A stretch of DNA of 64,000 nucleotides from Doryteuthis pealeii (GCA_023376005.1 CM042156.1:45798909-45862908); one strand, 5' to 3'. Positions 46,681 through 56,884 are shown, numbered from the stretch's first letter. Numbers and translations: made by a program. The notes: generated from the sequence alone by a model not told the origin.

Positions 46681-48906
46681 CTAAAAGATTTTAAATGCAT
46701 TCCATTGTAGGTTCAGTTCAATAGACCCTATATCTTAGAAAATCTTTTCTTTAGTATTTCACCACACTACACACGCGGCCGCAACGTGTGTGTTTGGGTG
46801 TAGTCGAATCAAACCGGAACCCCACAATTTGTCTGGTGAGAGGGTGGTAGACACCCTGCAGACGAAAAACAAGTCTGTTTAAAGGGCAGAGAAAGCTATG
46901 GCTCAACGGCCATTCTAAAGAACTTATTTCTGGAAGTGTTAGAACCCCTTATTCCATGTTAGGTTATCCAACTAGAAGAATGGAAAACTCTGATTTAACA
47001 CCTGCGATGACATGACTGGTATCTGCTCGGTTTTTCACTGAGCATAATAATCATGAAAGTTTAGAGGGTATTCGTGTTGTACAAGCGTGAACCACTATAA
47101 TCCATTAATGTCAAATATTGCCTTCTTTCTCTGATCTATCACCTTTCAAAAAGGTGTGATGTGTGTGCTGTGGTGTATTTACCCATCCTCTTACTACACT
47201 AGGAACTAAAACAAGACAATATTATTAAAGGAGAAGATTTTGGAATTCACAGTTCCCTTAAAAATAAGTTGCCGTTACCAGTTTAAGCCCAGTCTATACT
47301 ACATTACCATAGCTCGGAAATAGTTGCGCATACCTTTCCAAAATTGAAATATTAAACCCATAGTAAGACTTTCATACTTTTCTTAAGAGTATTAGTCTTG
47401 AAATAACTTATAGCGCGACTGGATTCGAAATCGTTTACAACGATGTCGCAATCCAGCACCTTACCACTACTCTTAGGGAATTCCCACTTGAATACTGATA
47501 TAATGAATATGAATACCTTGGTACCCCCTCACTAAAATCTAATTGGACAGTTCATGTATAAATAGTCGACACTGTTTGGTACAGCACCTATACCTATTAC
47601 CCGAGACCTACACTTACTCACTAGACTACACCACCGACTGCTCGGAACGGAGTGCTATTCGACGAAGCAATTACTACTGCGATAATATACCAAATACCAA
47701 CTTCAGAATATATCCTTTAAACCCGGATATATCAAATATTTTAATAACAAGTAGGAATTAAAAATTTTTTTTTTTTTTTTTTTTTTTTTGGTCTACAACT
47801 ATTTAGTCTTTCCGCAGTCAAGTGAGAAAGCGCTACAAAATAATAAGAAAAAAAACTAAATTTATTTCCGTGATCCTAAACTGCAACTGATTAAAAATCT
47901 TGGACACTGAAAAAATTGTATTGTTGAAGGCACAAGTTATAATTTCCAAGATGTCAATTTGATTCGATAATTGTGACAGACAAAATAAAAGAGTTCATGC
48001 CTATCGCGCCCCTTCATTTGACGAAAAGACCAGAATATTTTCTACACAATCTTCTAATAATGTTGGTGTGTCAGTGTGTCCTATTACATAACAAAGATGG
48101 CTGGGAGTTCACGTTGTTGATTTTTCAGTTATACAAGTGACAACCGCTTATGATAGATCACAATGGCGGGAGACGCTGTGAGCAGCTTTAAAGTAGGCAA
48201 AGAATTGAATAACCCACGAAGGTTTATTGATATGCCATTAAACAAAGAAACCAAACCAAACTACAACAAAAAAGCAATGTCCAGTTGAGGAACCAAACCA
48301 AACCAAAGCAAAATTAAATTGCTATCTCGTGCAAAACGACGCGTGCAATTATCGTTTAGCATTGTTATTAAAATTGCAAAATTGACAAGAAATAAAAAGT
48401 TCTTCGAGTAAATACGTAACTTTAAAACTTTGCAATAACATTAACGTTGATTTCCACGAAAATCCTTTTGAGCAAAAAAAGAAAATTAAGAAAGAAAAAA
48501 TGGCGATCAAAAAAGTTGAATAAGAACAAAAACAAGAACGATGCATTGGTGTGTGTGTGTGTGTGTGTGTGTGTGCATGCTGCATATGTGTGTGTGAGTG
48601 TATATTATATGTGTTTGTATGTGTGCGCATGCGCGCGTGTGTAATTGAGAAGAAAGGGCAACGAAGACAACCAAGGAGCCATAAACAAAAGAATTTTTCT
48701 TTTGTGAACTGAACGAAAGAAAATGGAAACACGTGACCTATTCAGGTCTTACCCATAATCCATCGGACTTCCGTTTTTATGTGTTCTCTTAATCACCGTA
48801 TTCTGAAAGATTTAGTCGCTCCAGTGAATTCTTTGGTTTGCTCTTCGTCAACTTCTCTGTTGTATAAGAGTGCTGGCGCGCAAGCGTGAGATAGAGAGAA
48901 TGTCTT

Positions 48907-48907
<1 letters not shown>

Positions 48908-48944
<37 letters not shown>

Positions 48945-48948
48945 GGAG

Positions 48949-48983
<35 letters not shown>
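48908..48983. repeat. (GA)n microsatellite
   Basis: GA run in the right arm of palindrome 2. Confidence 0.92.
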
Positions 48984-48988
<5 letters not shown>

Positions 48989-49334
48989 GGTGAGCGTATG
49001 GCGGGAAAAATGTTAGATGTTATTAGAAAGAAGCCCATATGTACGAAGAGAAAATAATTTAGGCGTACTTCCGTTGATACGTCGTTCACGAATGCATTTC
49101 CAATATCTGAAGTTGATGATCTAACCCAGGCAAAGACTCGCTGTTCGTTTATTGATGCCTATGTCCATTTTCTTCTCTAATAACAAATGCGAATGCCAGT
49201 ATGTCCGTGTGTCACCTTTTTGTAACTTTACTCCTAGAGGCCGTATCCCAACATATTATACCAGTTTGGAATCAGGCCGACTCCGTGAGCAAATTAAAAA
49301 CATTACTGGCCGATTCCGAACTCGCAATCCTGAA

Positions 49335-49680
49335 ATTTTGGTTTGGTTTGGTTTTGCGGCATTTCAACCTCAGTGGGTCATTTAATGCCAATAAAGTTTT
49401 AAAATAAATCAATGGATAATACAATTTTTTTATAAATACATTTTTCTATTTAACCCATAGATGGGACCTTAACAGGTACTACCACTCTGGGTCAGAGTGG
49501 ACCAGGGAGCAATGGTGATGAAGGGGTGCTCCACATTCCCCAAACCTCCAAAACTGGAACCTCACAATCAGATAGAGTTTAACGTCATTCCCAGGACATG
49601 TAGACCCTCAGTCACCGCATTCTAGCACCCATATGATAAAAAGGGCTTGGGGCTTGCCATAAGGGCAATAGGGTTGGGAA
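49335..49680 (-). repeat. S4 dispersed repeat, 3' half
   Basis: Reverse-complement copy with 'ggcatttcaacctcagtggg', 'acaggtactaccactctggg' and 'aatggtgatgaaggggtgct'. It is close in sequence to the 19.6-19.9 kb copy. Confidence 0.7.
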
Positions 49681-49689
49681 AATTTTTGG

Positions 49690-49750
49690 GTACTGAAATT
49701 TTAGATTCACAAGTTTAATTACTGCGATTATTTTCGGCGATTTTTTACGC

Positions 49751-49783
<33 letters not shown>

Positions 49784-50500
49784 GACGAAATTTTTGTACG
49801 ATAGCAATACTTGGAAATAAATTTGGAATAATCGAAATTAATAACGAAATTCAGGAAAGTTACCCATGAAATATAATACCCACCACATAATTGTTTGTAC
49901 GAAAAGTATGGAACTAAGTAGATCAAATGTTTTTAAATTAAATGACTGCAGAAAAATGCTCCAGGGAAAGAGATTTGGCTCCAATGAAGAAGTGATATCG
50001 GGGGGCGTATTTTGAGGACAAATAGTTCTACAAAAAAAAAAGGCATCGAATTGTTAGAGAAGCGTTGAAATCAGTGAATCACTCTAAAAGGGAACTATGT
50101 TGATGAATAAGGTTGAATTTTGCCTAAAAGTTGTTTTTTTTAATTAGTTAGGCCCGGGACTCATTGAGTGATGTGTTATCGTTGAACTTTTAAAATGTAA
50201 GTTTAGATATTAATGCAATACTCTGGAAACAAGCCATTTGCGCTGACCCCGAAAGGAAAAACCAAAAATGTTGTTTATCATACAGCTTTGCAATTAATTC
50301 CAAATAGACAAATAATATAATTTTGTAATAAAACTGTTAATTCTAACTAGGGGTTTTTAGGGGTGGGTTTTAGGGTTAGTTTAATGGGAAAATAAATAAA
50401 TAATTTGGGTTCTGTTTTTTCTAGGTCACCTGTAATATGTTTTCATTTTCCAACCGATTCGCAAGTTTAGCCATATGATGTCATCCCCTCAAATCTGACG
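49690..50500. other. No recognisable feature apart from homopolymer T
   Basis: A T run of about 32 nt at 49,750-49,781. The rest has no repeat copy noticed in the window and no protein resemblance. Confidence 0.4.
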
Positions 50501-50514
50501 AAAAGAAAATTCCC

Positions 50515-50690
50515 TGACCTCCCACCAGGCAGGATTAAATTAAGATCGTTTTTACGTGTTGATTTTTATGGGTCATCCTTCGAGGACCGAACTCGGTATT
50601 CATTAGTAATAGATCAGCAAACGATTATTAAACCATGTTTTTATCTCCCCTACCCGGGCTTCGCCGGGTAGCCGCTGCTAGTAATCATAA
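50515..50690 (-). mobile_element. S6-type element edge with ACCCGG hairpin
   Basis: 'gggtcatccttcgaggaccg', 'agtaatagatcagcaaacga' and then the hairpin 'acccgggcttcgccgggt' and 'gctgctagta'. Similar ends occur at 60,075-60,125 and 60,962-61,003, and resemble the R5 start at 5,011. Confidence 0.5.
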
Positions 50691-51106
50691 AATAATCAAT
50701 ATAACATGTTTTATGTTTTAATTTAAAAAAAAATGTACTCGATGCATAAAGTGTGATTGTTGGTCTGAAGGGTTAATCGAGAACCGTCCGCTTAATTGCC
50801 GCCCAATATGATGGCTTTTAAGCTAGTCAATTATAAGCGGTTGACATTACACACGATAGTGAGCTGGAAAACAGAGTTTAAATTTGTTTTGTTTTTTTCT
50901 CACAGCAAATTTAAAAATCATATCTGGATTTGATTATGTGTCGGTAGAAATATGTTTACGATAGATTTATGAGGTCTCTGTTAACCCCTATTTTCAACAA
51001 CAAACCCAATTTTGTTTTATTATTAATTGATTCATTTTTTCCCTCTTTTAAAACATTCTGGCCATTGTCGTTTCAATTCCTTTATCTGTATAGCTGAATA
51101 ATACCC

Positions 51107-51190
51107 CCTCTCTCTTTCTTTCTCTCCCCCTCTCTCTTTCTTTCTTTCTTTCTCTCTGTCTCTCTGTCTCTCTCTGTCTCTCTCTCTCTT
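51107..51190. repeat. (CT)n/(CTTT)n microsatellite
   Basis: Pyrimidine-rich simple repeat. Confidence 0.88.
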
Positions 51191-51414
51191 GCATGAAAGT
51201 TGATTAAAACCTTTCCTAATACAGAATGGACATCATTCAAAAAACAATTAATGTTGTACCTATAATTTTTCAATAATTCCTTTCGCTAAAAACAAAATGT
51301 AGTCTAAATATTTTGACATATTATTTTGGGTTCAAACATAAAGATTTTTCCCAGATTATCTAAAAAAACCTTATACATATGTATCATTTGTTCATTAGCT
51401 GTCTGTCTCAGATT

Positions 51415-51417
<3 letters not shown>

Positions 51418-51472
<55 letters not shown>

Positions 51473-51815
51473 TGTGTGTGTTGAAAAGAGAAATAAAGGA
51501 AAGAAAGTATTGAATGGATAAAATAGGATATTTTTATTAATTTAACTTACACGTGTTTTAATAACAAAATGAAATGAAATAAAAATAATAATTTTATTTT
51601 GTTATTCAAAAATAATAATAGATTGAATAATGTACACATGGATAAACTCCTGACCGAAACACGTGTAAGTTAAATTAATTAAAATATTCCTCTTTTATCC
51701 ATTCAATACTTTCCTTTCTTTCTCTTTTCAACATACCGTCGGATTCATTCCAGTTTCATTTATTATATATATATATATAATATATATATATATATATTAT
51801 ATATATATATATATA
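51418..51815. mobile_element. X1 (TA)n-flanked hairpin element
   Basis: A TA/GT run precedes arms 'ggaaagaaagtattgaatgg' and 'ccattcaatactttcctttc'. These are followed by the family end 'cataccgtcggattcatt' and (TA)n. In the right arm 'ctgaccgaaacacgtgta' looks like a hammerhead that lost its stem II (core CTGA joined to CGAAAC). Sister copies at 54.5 and 57.6 kb. Confidence 0.6.
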
Positions 51816-51839
51816 AATGTACATATATATTAGCAATAC

Positions 51840-52269
51840 TAGCAAGAACATTCACCCTCCGGATGTAAGTATTTAAGTTTTAATGTTATGAAATATATTA
51901 AATAAGAAAGACTAACGAAATTAAATAAGAACGCATATAAACAGATTATACTTATTTTGATTATATTTTAGTTGGTTTCTATATAAATCATTCATAGGAA
52001 TAATTTTGATACGTTGGAGAATAAAACAATGATATTAGAGATCAATAGCACCAAGTAATTATTTATTAAACCTGGTTTTGTTAAAACCAGTATGCAAATT
52101 AGCCACTCTATATGTTATGTAAACCATTATTTCTGAGTAATGTATAAGGCACATTGCAGAATTTTAAACGCACTAATAACATGGGCTGTTTCGTGAGAAA
52201 TCTAACTGAGATTTTGATAGAGACATACATCGTTAACAAATAAGATTCATTCTATGTATTAATGCTTTT

Positions 52270-52272
<3 letters not shown>
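51840..52272 (-). mobile_element. T-family repeat
   Basis: 'gatattagagatcaatagca', 'ccagtatgcaaattagccac' and 'acgcactaataacatgggct' mirror the 12.0 and 44.2 kb copies. Its right end runs into (TA)n at 52,272-52,310. Confidence 0.6.
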
Positions 52273-52310
<38 letters not shown>

Positions 52311-52311
<1 letters not shown>

Positions 52312-52540
52312 CGTCCGGCTAGAAACCACAAGGTTCCTAGTTCGATACCGGTCCCCGCCAACTCAGCGTATGAGTAGCACAGGAATCTGTGCAGTAAAGT
52401 AAGGAGCTGATGGTAGGTGTGGCGCTCCACCTCAGATGCTAAAAACAATCTCCTAGGTTTAGCGCTATTGAAAAGGGGGTAGACTCCCTCGCTGACTGAC
52501 TGATACCGACTTTAGGCCGCCCCGTCGACTTTACTTACTA
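52311..52540 (+). mobile_element. S1 tRNA-derived SINE, 5'-truncated
   Basis: It begins 'gcgtccggctagaaaccaca', with B box 'tagttcgataccggtcc', body 'gcgctattgaaaaggggg', end 'ccccgtcgactttactta'. It is sandwiched between two (TA)n runs. Confidence 0.82.
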
Positions 52541-52564
52541 TATATATATATATATATATAGGGG

Positions 52565-52617
52565 GTCATCCACAGACACGTGTTTCGACTTATCAAGTCT
52601 CCTCAGTGTGGCTAGAC
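52565..52617 (-). ncRNA. Type I hammerhead ribozyme, copy B1
   Basis: A predicted self-cleaving RNA on the minus strand. The core CTGAGGA (52,600-52,606) fits CUGANGA. Stem II GACTT-GAT-AAGTC (52,587-52,599) is fully paired. GAAA follows (52,583-52,586). A short stem III ACAC/GTGT comes next, and the cleavage triplet GTC ends at 52,575. Stem I pairs CCACA (52,607-52,611) with TGTGG (52,570-52,574), then has a small internal loop, then GTC with GAC. All invariant core residues are present. The very short stem III is typical of animal retroelement hammerheads, which may act as dimers. Just upstream is a tRNA-like head, so the unit looks like a SINE or retrozyme. Confidence 0.85.
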
Positions 52618-52633
52618 ATTTTGTAAGCTACCT

Positions 52634-52694
52634 ACAGCCGGAATTGAAATCCGATCGGTTGGGTGTCAGTCCGGCACCGTAACCATTAGGCTGT
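52634..52694 (-). other. tRNA-like head of hammerhead SINE, copy B1
   Basis: On the minus strand, ACAGCC (5') pairs with GGCTGT (3'). 'taatggttacggtgcc' is A-box-like and 'cggatttcaattccgg' forms a T-arm with B-box consensus. A pol III promoter is plausible, but it is not a functional tRNA. B2 has the same head at 52,946-53,005. Confidence 0.65.
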
Positions 52695-52876
52695 CTTCAC
52701 TTACAGAATGGGAAGGGGATTTTAACTGTTTTAATACACACATCGCTTTGCGTGTAAAGGCCGTCACAAAGTGCTCCATTCCTTAGAAGAGCGTTGCGTT
52801 TACGCTTGAGTTGGCGGCCGTCAGCAAGATCCCCCCCAGAGTGCTCAACCCTAGGGGATGGGAGCATATATAGGGG

Positions 52877-52929
52877 GTCATCCACAGACACGTGTTTCGA
52901 CTTATCAAGTCTCCTCAGTGTGGCTAGAC
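52877..52929 (-). ncRNA. Type I hammerhead ribozyme, copy B2
   Basis: Identical over all 53 positions to copy B1, in the same orientation 312 bp away. The tRNA-like head is at 52,946-53,005. A minus-strand transcript crossing both copies would be cut twice. Confidence 0.85.
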
Positions 52930-53173
52930 ATTTTGTAAGCTACCTACAGCCGGAATTGAAATCCGATCGGTTGGTGTCAGTCCGGCACCGTAACCATTAG
53001 GCTGTCTTCACTTACAGAATGGGAAGGGATTTAACTGTTTTAATACACACATCGCTTTGCGTGTAAAGGCCGTCACAAAGTGCTCCATTCCTTAGAAGAG
53101 CGTTGCGTTTACGCTTGAGTTGGCGGCCGTCAGCAAGATCCCCCCCAGAGTGCTCAACCCTAGGGGATGGGGA

Positions 53174-53295
53174 GCATATATATATATGTGTGTGTGTGTG
53201 TGTGTCTGTGTTTCTGTATTTGTCTATGTGACTGTGTGTGTATGTATGTATCTTTTGATAATAAGGACTTGTATGTTAGCTTCTCTAATTAATTA

Positions 53296-53340
<45 letters not shown>
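53174..53340. repeat. (TA)n/(GT)n and (TA)n microsatellites
   Basis: TA/GT run at 53,175-53,202 and TA run at 53,300-53,340. Confidence 0.9.
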
Positions 53341-53341
<1 letters not shown>

Positions 53342-53344
53342 GTA

Positions 53345-53780
53345 CGCATACACACATACACATGTGTAAGAACGCATGTGTTTTAGAACGCGTGTGTATA
53401 AAAACGAAACCAATTTCCAAAAGATGTAGGGGGCGTGGCAAATAAGGGACATCCGCTGCCTGCCTCTTTCGTTTGGCTTCTGTCGGGTAGCGAACACGTT
53501 GCACTGGCCTGGCCTGGACTCATGTGGGTCTGACGGTCGTACAATTAGGGGTAGGGTTTGGTGTGTGACCAGGAGGAGAAAGATGAAGCCAGTTTCAAGG
53601 AACAATTAGCTGTTTTTTCTTTTCTTTTTATACGCTCTGTCCTGAAAAACTCGTTCATCGACTCTTGCCGCCATTATTATGCTAATTAGATGCAAACAAC
53701 GATTAATCTTCTTTACTCATTGCAAAATGCATTTTGTTGTCGGCGAAATAAAGCAAGTTTTACAACTTTAAAAAAAAAAA
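53345..53780. other. No recognisable feature
   Basis: Balanced composition, apparently single copy. The 102-aa minus-strand frame (53,297-53,605) runs into the TA repeat and has no known motif. Confidence 0.35.
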
Positions 53781-53896
53781 AGTACTTTGGTTTTGACGAA
53801 TTTCTTTTTCTTTTACACCCAATTTTTTTTCTTTCTTTTTACCTCCTCTTTTTTTAAGTCGCTCTCCTTATTTTTCTTTTTTTTTTTCAAAGAAAG

Positions 53897-53902
<6 letters not shown>

Positions 53903-53975
<73 letters not shown>
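53903..53975. repeat. (CT)n microsatellite
   Basis: Uninterrupted CT run. Confidence 0.95.
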
Positions 53976-53978
<3 letters not shown>

Positions 53979-54097
53979 GTTGTATTGCTAATTTTTCCTC
54001 CTCTTATTTCATGTTACTCCCTCATAAATCACTCTACTCAACTTTTGTCACCCTCTCTAATTTATGTAATTTATGAGGAGTAATATGAAATAAAGCA

Positions 54098-54101
<4 letters not shown>

Positions 54102-54156
<55 letters not shown>
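54102..54156. repeat. (TA)n microsatellite
   Basis: TA run; further TA runs at 54,299-54,331, 54,426-54,470 and 54,740-54,785. Confidence 0.92.
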
Positions 54157-54157
<1 letters not shown>

Positions 54158-54292
54158 TCAACGTGGTTGCCACTGATAGGATGTGATATAAGGTGATAAG
54201 TATGGGGTATCCACGAGGATCGAATTCGCTATTAAGTAGTAATGAATCTGCGAGACTAGATTACAAACCATTGATGGGACGCCCCATCCCCC
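54157..54292 (-). mobile_element. S6 tRNA-like SINE
   Basis: On the minus strand: 'gggcgtcccatcaatggttt' (head), 'tctagtctcgcagattcatt', 'gcgaattcgatcctcgtgga' (B-box-like), and end 'tcacatcctatc'. TA runs lie on both sides. Confidence 0.6.
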
Positions 54293-54296
54293 CACA

Positions 54297-54333
<37 letters not shown>

Positions 54334-54334
<1 letters not shown>

Positions 54335-54405
54335 GGGGTCCATAAAGTCTGTGTGCACGTTAAAGCATTTACAAATTTATTGTACACGGACTTTGTGGAC
54401 ACCCT
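54334..54405. mobile_element. Tiny mariner-like MITE
   Basis: The ends 'ggggtccataaagtctgtgt' and 'acacggactttgtggacacc' are inverted repeats related to the TIRs at 23,382-23,594. Only about 72 bp, so heavily deleted. It is surrounded by TA repeats, so the TA target cannot be read. Confidence 0.6.
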
Positions 54406-54424
54406 ATATATAATACATTTAGGT

Positions 54425-54473
<49 letters not shown>

Positions 54474-54476
<3 letters not shown>

Positions 54477-54720
54477 GGGTATAAAAACACACAATATTGT
54501 TAAAATGAATATATTTTATATCATTTTCATAGCTCGGTTTGAATTTAAATTATTTTCTGCTTCTCTCTTGATGAGTCCGGATTAAAACATGCTCTGATGA
54601 TGATTTTTTTATAAATCGAAATATTGTTCAATATTAGCAATGAAAATGATGTAAAATATATTCATTTTTAACAATATTGTGTGTTTTCATACCCTTTATA
54701 CCATCGGATTCATATCCTTA
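54474..54720. mobile_element. X1 hairpin element with hammerhead-like core
   Basis: The arms 'cacacaatattgttaaaatg' and 'catttttaacaatattgtgt' enclose a domain with two hammerhead-like stretches (54,567-54,588 and 54,588-54,642). It ends with 'ccatcggattcatatcc', as in the other X1 copies. Confidence 0.6.
54588..54642 (+). ncRNA. Hammerhead-like motif in X1 (one extra base in core)
   Basis: Plus strand. Stem I pairs CATGCT (54,588-54,593) with AGC-a-ATG (54,636-54,642). The core is CTGATGA (54,594-54,600), then one extra T. Stem II is GATTT...AAATC, then GAAA. Stem III ATATTG/CAATAT follows, then T17. All pieces are in the right order. The inserted T at 54,601 departs from the consensus, so activity is doubtful. 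Confidence 0.6.
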
Positions 54721-54729
54721 CTCTTAGCT

Positions 54730-54783
<54 letters not shown>

Positions 54784-54787
<4 letters not shown>

Positions 54788-55233
54788 AAATGGATATAAA
54801 GTAACCTACTCGAGTTTCATCATCTGAATCGTCAGGGTTACATCCGCTGAATTAATCGAGTTTTCGATTAATATCTGTTGATACCACGTATGTCTGTTGA
54901 AACGGGTCTTATCGTTATAGATGAACGCTTGTTTAGGGATTTAAAAAAAAAACTCACCGGAAACTGTTTTTGTTTATTAGATTAGAAAATGTGAATTAAT
55001 TTGTGGGAATTACTTTTTCAATTGTTATTTCATGAAGGGTAGATTAAAACCACTCTCACGCCCCGTAATCTACCCATCTCGAGTAGGTTACTTTATATCC
55101 ATTTCTTAAATAAATGTTGCTCTACATTGTATTGAGCACTTTGTATTTGTTTTTTCACGGTCTTAACCCCTGGATACTCTGCGGTCCCAACGATCGTACC
55201 CGTACCTACCGGTAAGCCACTACTCATACATAC

Positions 55234-55310
<77 letters not shown>
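54784..55310. mobile_element. X2 (TA)n-flanked hairpin element
   Basis: The arms 'aagaaatggatataaagtaa' (54,784-54,803) and 'ttactttatatccatttctt' (55,088-55,107) are exact complements extending to 'ctcgag'. The family sequence 'gctctacattgtattgagca' follows at 55,118, and the copy ends in CA/TA repeats (55,223-55,310). Sister copies at 57.8 and 59.6 kb. It may derive from a Penelope-like element or retrozyme, groups known to carry hammerheads (inference). Confidence 0.6.
54792..54845 (-). ncRNA. Type I hammerhead-like ribozyme in X2
   Basis: Minus strand. Stem I pairs GTAACC with GGTTAC (6 bp) and, beyond an internal loop (TTTAT), GGAT with ATCC. The core CTGACGA fits CUGANGA. GAAA is present, stem III is AC/GT around TCGA, and the cleavage triplet is GTA. 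Stem II (TTCAGATGAT) is weak, with only two pairs closing it plus a T-T mismatch. The core is intact, but stability is questionable. Confidence 0.68.
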
Positions 55311-55313
<3 letters not shown>

Positions 55314-55314
55314 G

Positions 55315-55545
55315 TTTTAATGGCATATTAACCTTCGTGGTTTATCTAATCCCAAACCCACCCTTGGATAAGAACGTTGATAATACTATTTAACCCGCAG
55401 CTAAAGTGATGAGAGGATTCATATATTTCTTAACGATATTCGTCCGAAAGTGAACGTACTGGCCCGACTGGAGTTCAAACTCGCTTATTACAATATCGCA
55501 GTCCAGCATGTTAGTCACTTAGCGAAGGGGACTTCCCGTCCTGAC
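55315..55545 (-). mobile_element. S3 tRNA-like SINE
   Basis: Minus strand: 'cgctaagtgactaacatgct', 'gtaataagcgagttt' and 'gaactccagtcgggcc', body, tail 'gaaggttaatatgccattaa'. Its 3' end abuts the TA run of X2. Confidence 0.75.
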
Positions 55546-55789
55546 AAGAACCGGTGTTTTCTGAGTAACCTGGCCGTGAAGGACATCTGTTGTTTGTTGC
55601 TTGACAAATGCATGGCTAACAAAAGCGACACATGCATAACCCTCACATACATACAAATACCTGCGCACACAAATTACACACGCATGCACGCAAAAATATA
55701 AGTACACACACGAGGAATTCAGAGGAACAAACATCACCATACGATCATACAACAGAATGGGCATATTCTAAGAACAGCATTTGCATTTC

Positions 55790-56090
55790 ACATAGCGCTA
55801 ACACCCTTGGGAAAGGTATGAATCTATATATTCTCTTTGCAGCCATGTGTAAATAGTAGGACAGACTTGGCTCTTTAACCTTGACTAGATAACCAGTCTA
55901 GGAGAAGAAAAAACTCTGAATTCAAACCTGTTAAACTCCGCTTAAGAAATTGACCTTGTGTCGCATCCTGCTCGTGCAGAGGGGTTGGTAAATATATAAG
56001 AACAGTCAGCATCTCCCCTTCCAGGGCTCCGTGCTTTCAGAAATCTTCTGACGAAGGGTTTTTTTCGTCCCGAAATATTAAGAGAATAAA
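55790..56090 (+). mobile_element. S2 SINE-like repeat with a hammerhead-like 3' stretch
   Basis: 'gctaacacccttgggaaagg', 'cttggctctttaaccttgac', 'gaattcaaacctgttaaact' and 'aaattgaccttgtgtcgcat' match the S2 body. The following 'gctttcagaaatcttctgac' and 'cccgaaatattaagag' are not in the other S2 copies. Confidence 0.6.
56044..56083 (+). ncRNA. Weak hammerhead-like motif
   Basis: TCTT (stem I), CTGACGA core, one extra A, GGG...CCC stem II, GAAA, a minimal stem III (AT/AT with no loop), T17, then AAGA closing stem I. Elements are in order but short. It could be coincidental or a relic. Confidence 0.35.
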
Positions 56091-56234
56091 TCAAAGGTAA
56101 ATAAACAACATCATAGTTACCTTGTTTTTTTTTTCTTTTCTTTTTTTTTTACACTTGCATTGTGATAGCCTTCAAAACCAACCACCAAAATAAATATAAG
56201 TACATATATGTAGAAACATCCACACACGAAAAAG

Positions 56235-56237
<3 letters not shown>

Positions 56238-56277
<40 letters not shown>
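56238..56277. repeat. (TA)n microsatellite
   Basis: TA run. Confidence 0.92.
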
Positions 56278-56280
<3 letters not shown>

Positions 56281-56475
56281 ATCAAGGAAGTAACTCACAA
56301 TTATTAGTAATTAACTAATTACTTGACATTACTAATAAACATAGGTTTCCTACTACTAAAAAGGACAAAGTCTCTGTAATTGTTACTTAGTAGTAACTTA
56401 GGTCTCCACGTGTCCGCCCCCAGTCGTTGACCCCAGTTGCATGGTTGCCAGGCCCTCTTTAAGGATCGCCCTGCT

Positions 56476-56639
56476 CTGGACGCATTCACCAATTCTCCCT
56501 CTTTATCTCAACCCCCTCTCTCTCTCTCTTTCTCTCTCTCTTTATCTATCTATCTATCTATCTATCTATCTCATTCTATTTCTAATCCTTACCCCCTTTA
56601 TTTATCTGGACGCATTCACCAATTCTCCCTCTATATCTC

Positions 56640-56674
<35 letters not shown>

Positions 56675-56884
56675 ATCTATCTATCTATCTATCTATCTCA
56701 TTCTATTTCTAACCCTCACCTCCTTTATTTATCTGGACGCATTCACCAATTCTCCTCTATATCTCAACTCTCTCTCTCTCTCTCTCTCTCTCTTTTCTCT
56801 CTCTCTCTCTTCTCTTTATCTATCTATCTATCTATCCATCTATCTATCTCATTCTATTTCTAACCCTTACCCCCTTTATTTATC
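56476..56884. repeat. Minisatellite, three units of about 130 bp
   Basis: Each unit begins 'ctggacgcattcaccaattc' (56,476, 56,606, 56,733). Each contains CT and TCTA microsatellites and 'tcattctatttctaa'. The 140- and 91-aa frames are translations of this repeat. Confidence 0.9.

Larger units (their letters stand above)
40453..49124. repeat. Fold-back palindrome 2 (about 8.7 kb), starts at assembly gap
   Basis: The arms 40,453-44,689 and 44,908-49,124 are reverse complements along their whole length with many indels. The first bases after the gap ('atgcattcgtgaacgac') pair with 'gtcgttcacgaatgcat' at 49,081. The centre is the palindromic MITE at 44,690-44,907. The contents therefore appear twice: CA and CT microsatellites, S3 copies (42.9 and 46.5 kb), T-family copies (43.9-44.4 and 45.2-45.7 kb) and poly(A)/(T) (41.8 and 47.8 kb). 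Confidence 0.9.
52561..53178. repeat. 312-bp tandem duplication carrying hammerhead elements
   Basis: Unit 1 is 52,561-52,872 and unit 2 is 52,873-53,178. They differ only by a few homopolymer-length indels. Each unit holds a tRNA-like head plus hammerhead (minus strand) and about 165 bp of unrelated sequence ('cacatcgctttgcgtgtaaa', 'gttggcggccgtcagcaaga'). Predicted self-cleavage in both units would release a 312-nt RNA. Confidence 0.88.

Noticed and set aside
52561..53178. The 312-bp tandem duplication read as a CRISPR-like or satellite array
   Set aside because: Only two units, eukaryotic context, and the unit is a retroelement plus flank; a local duplication or assembly artefact is simpler.
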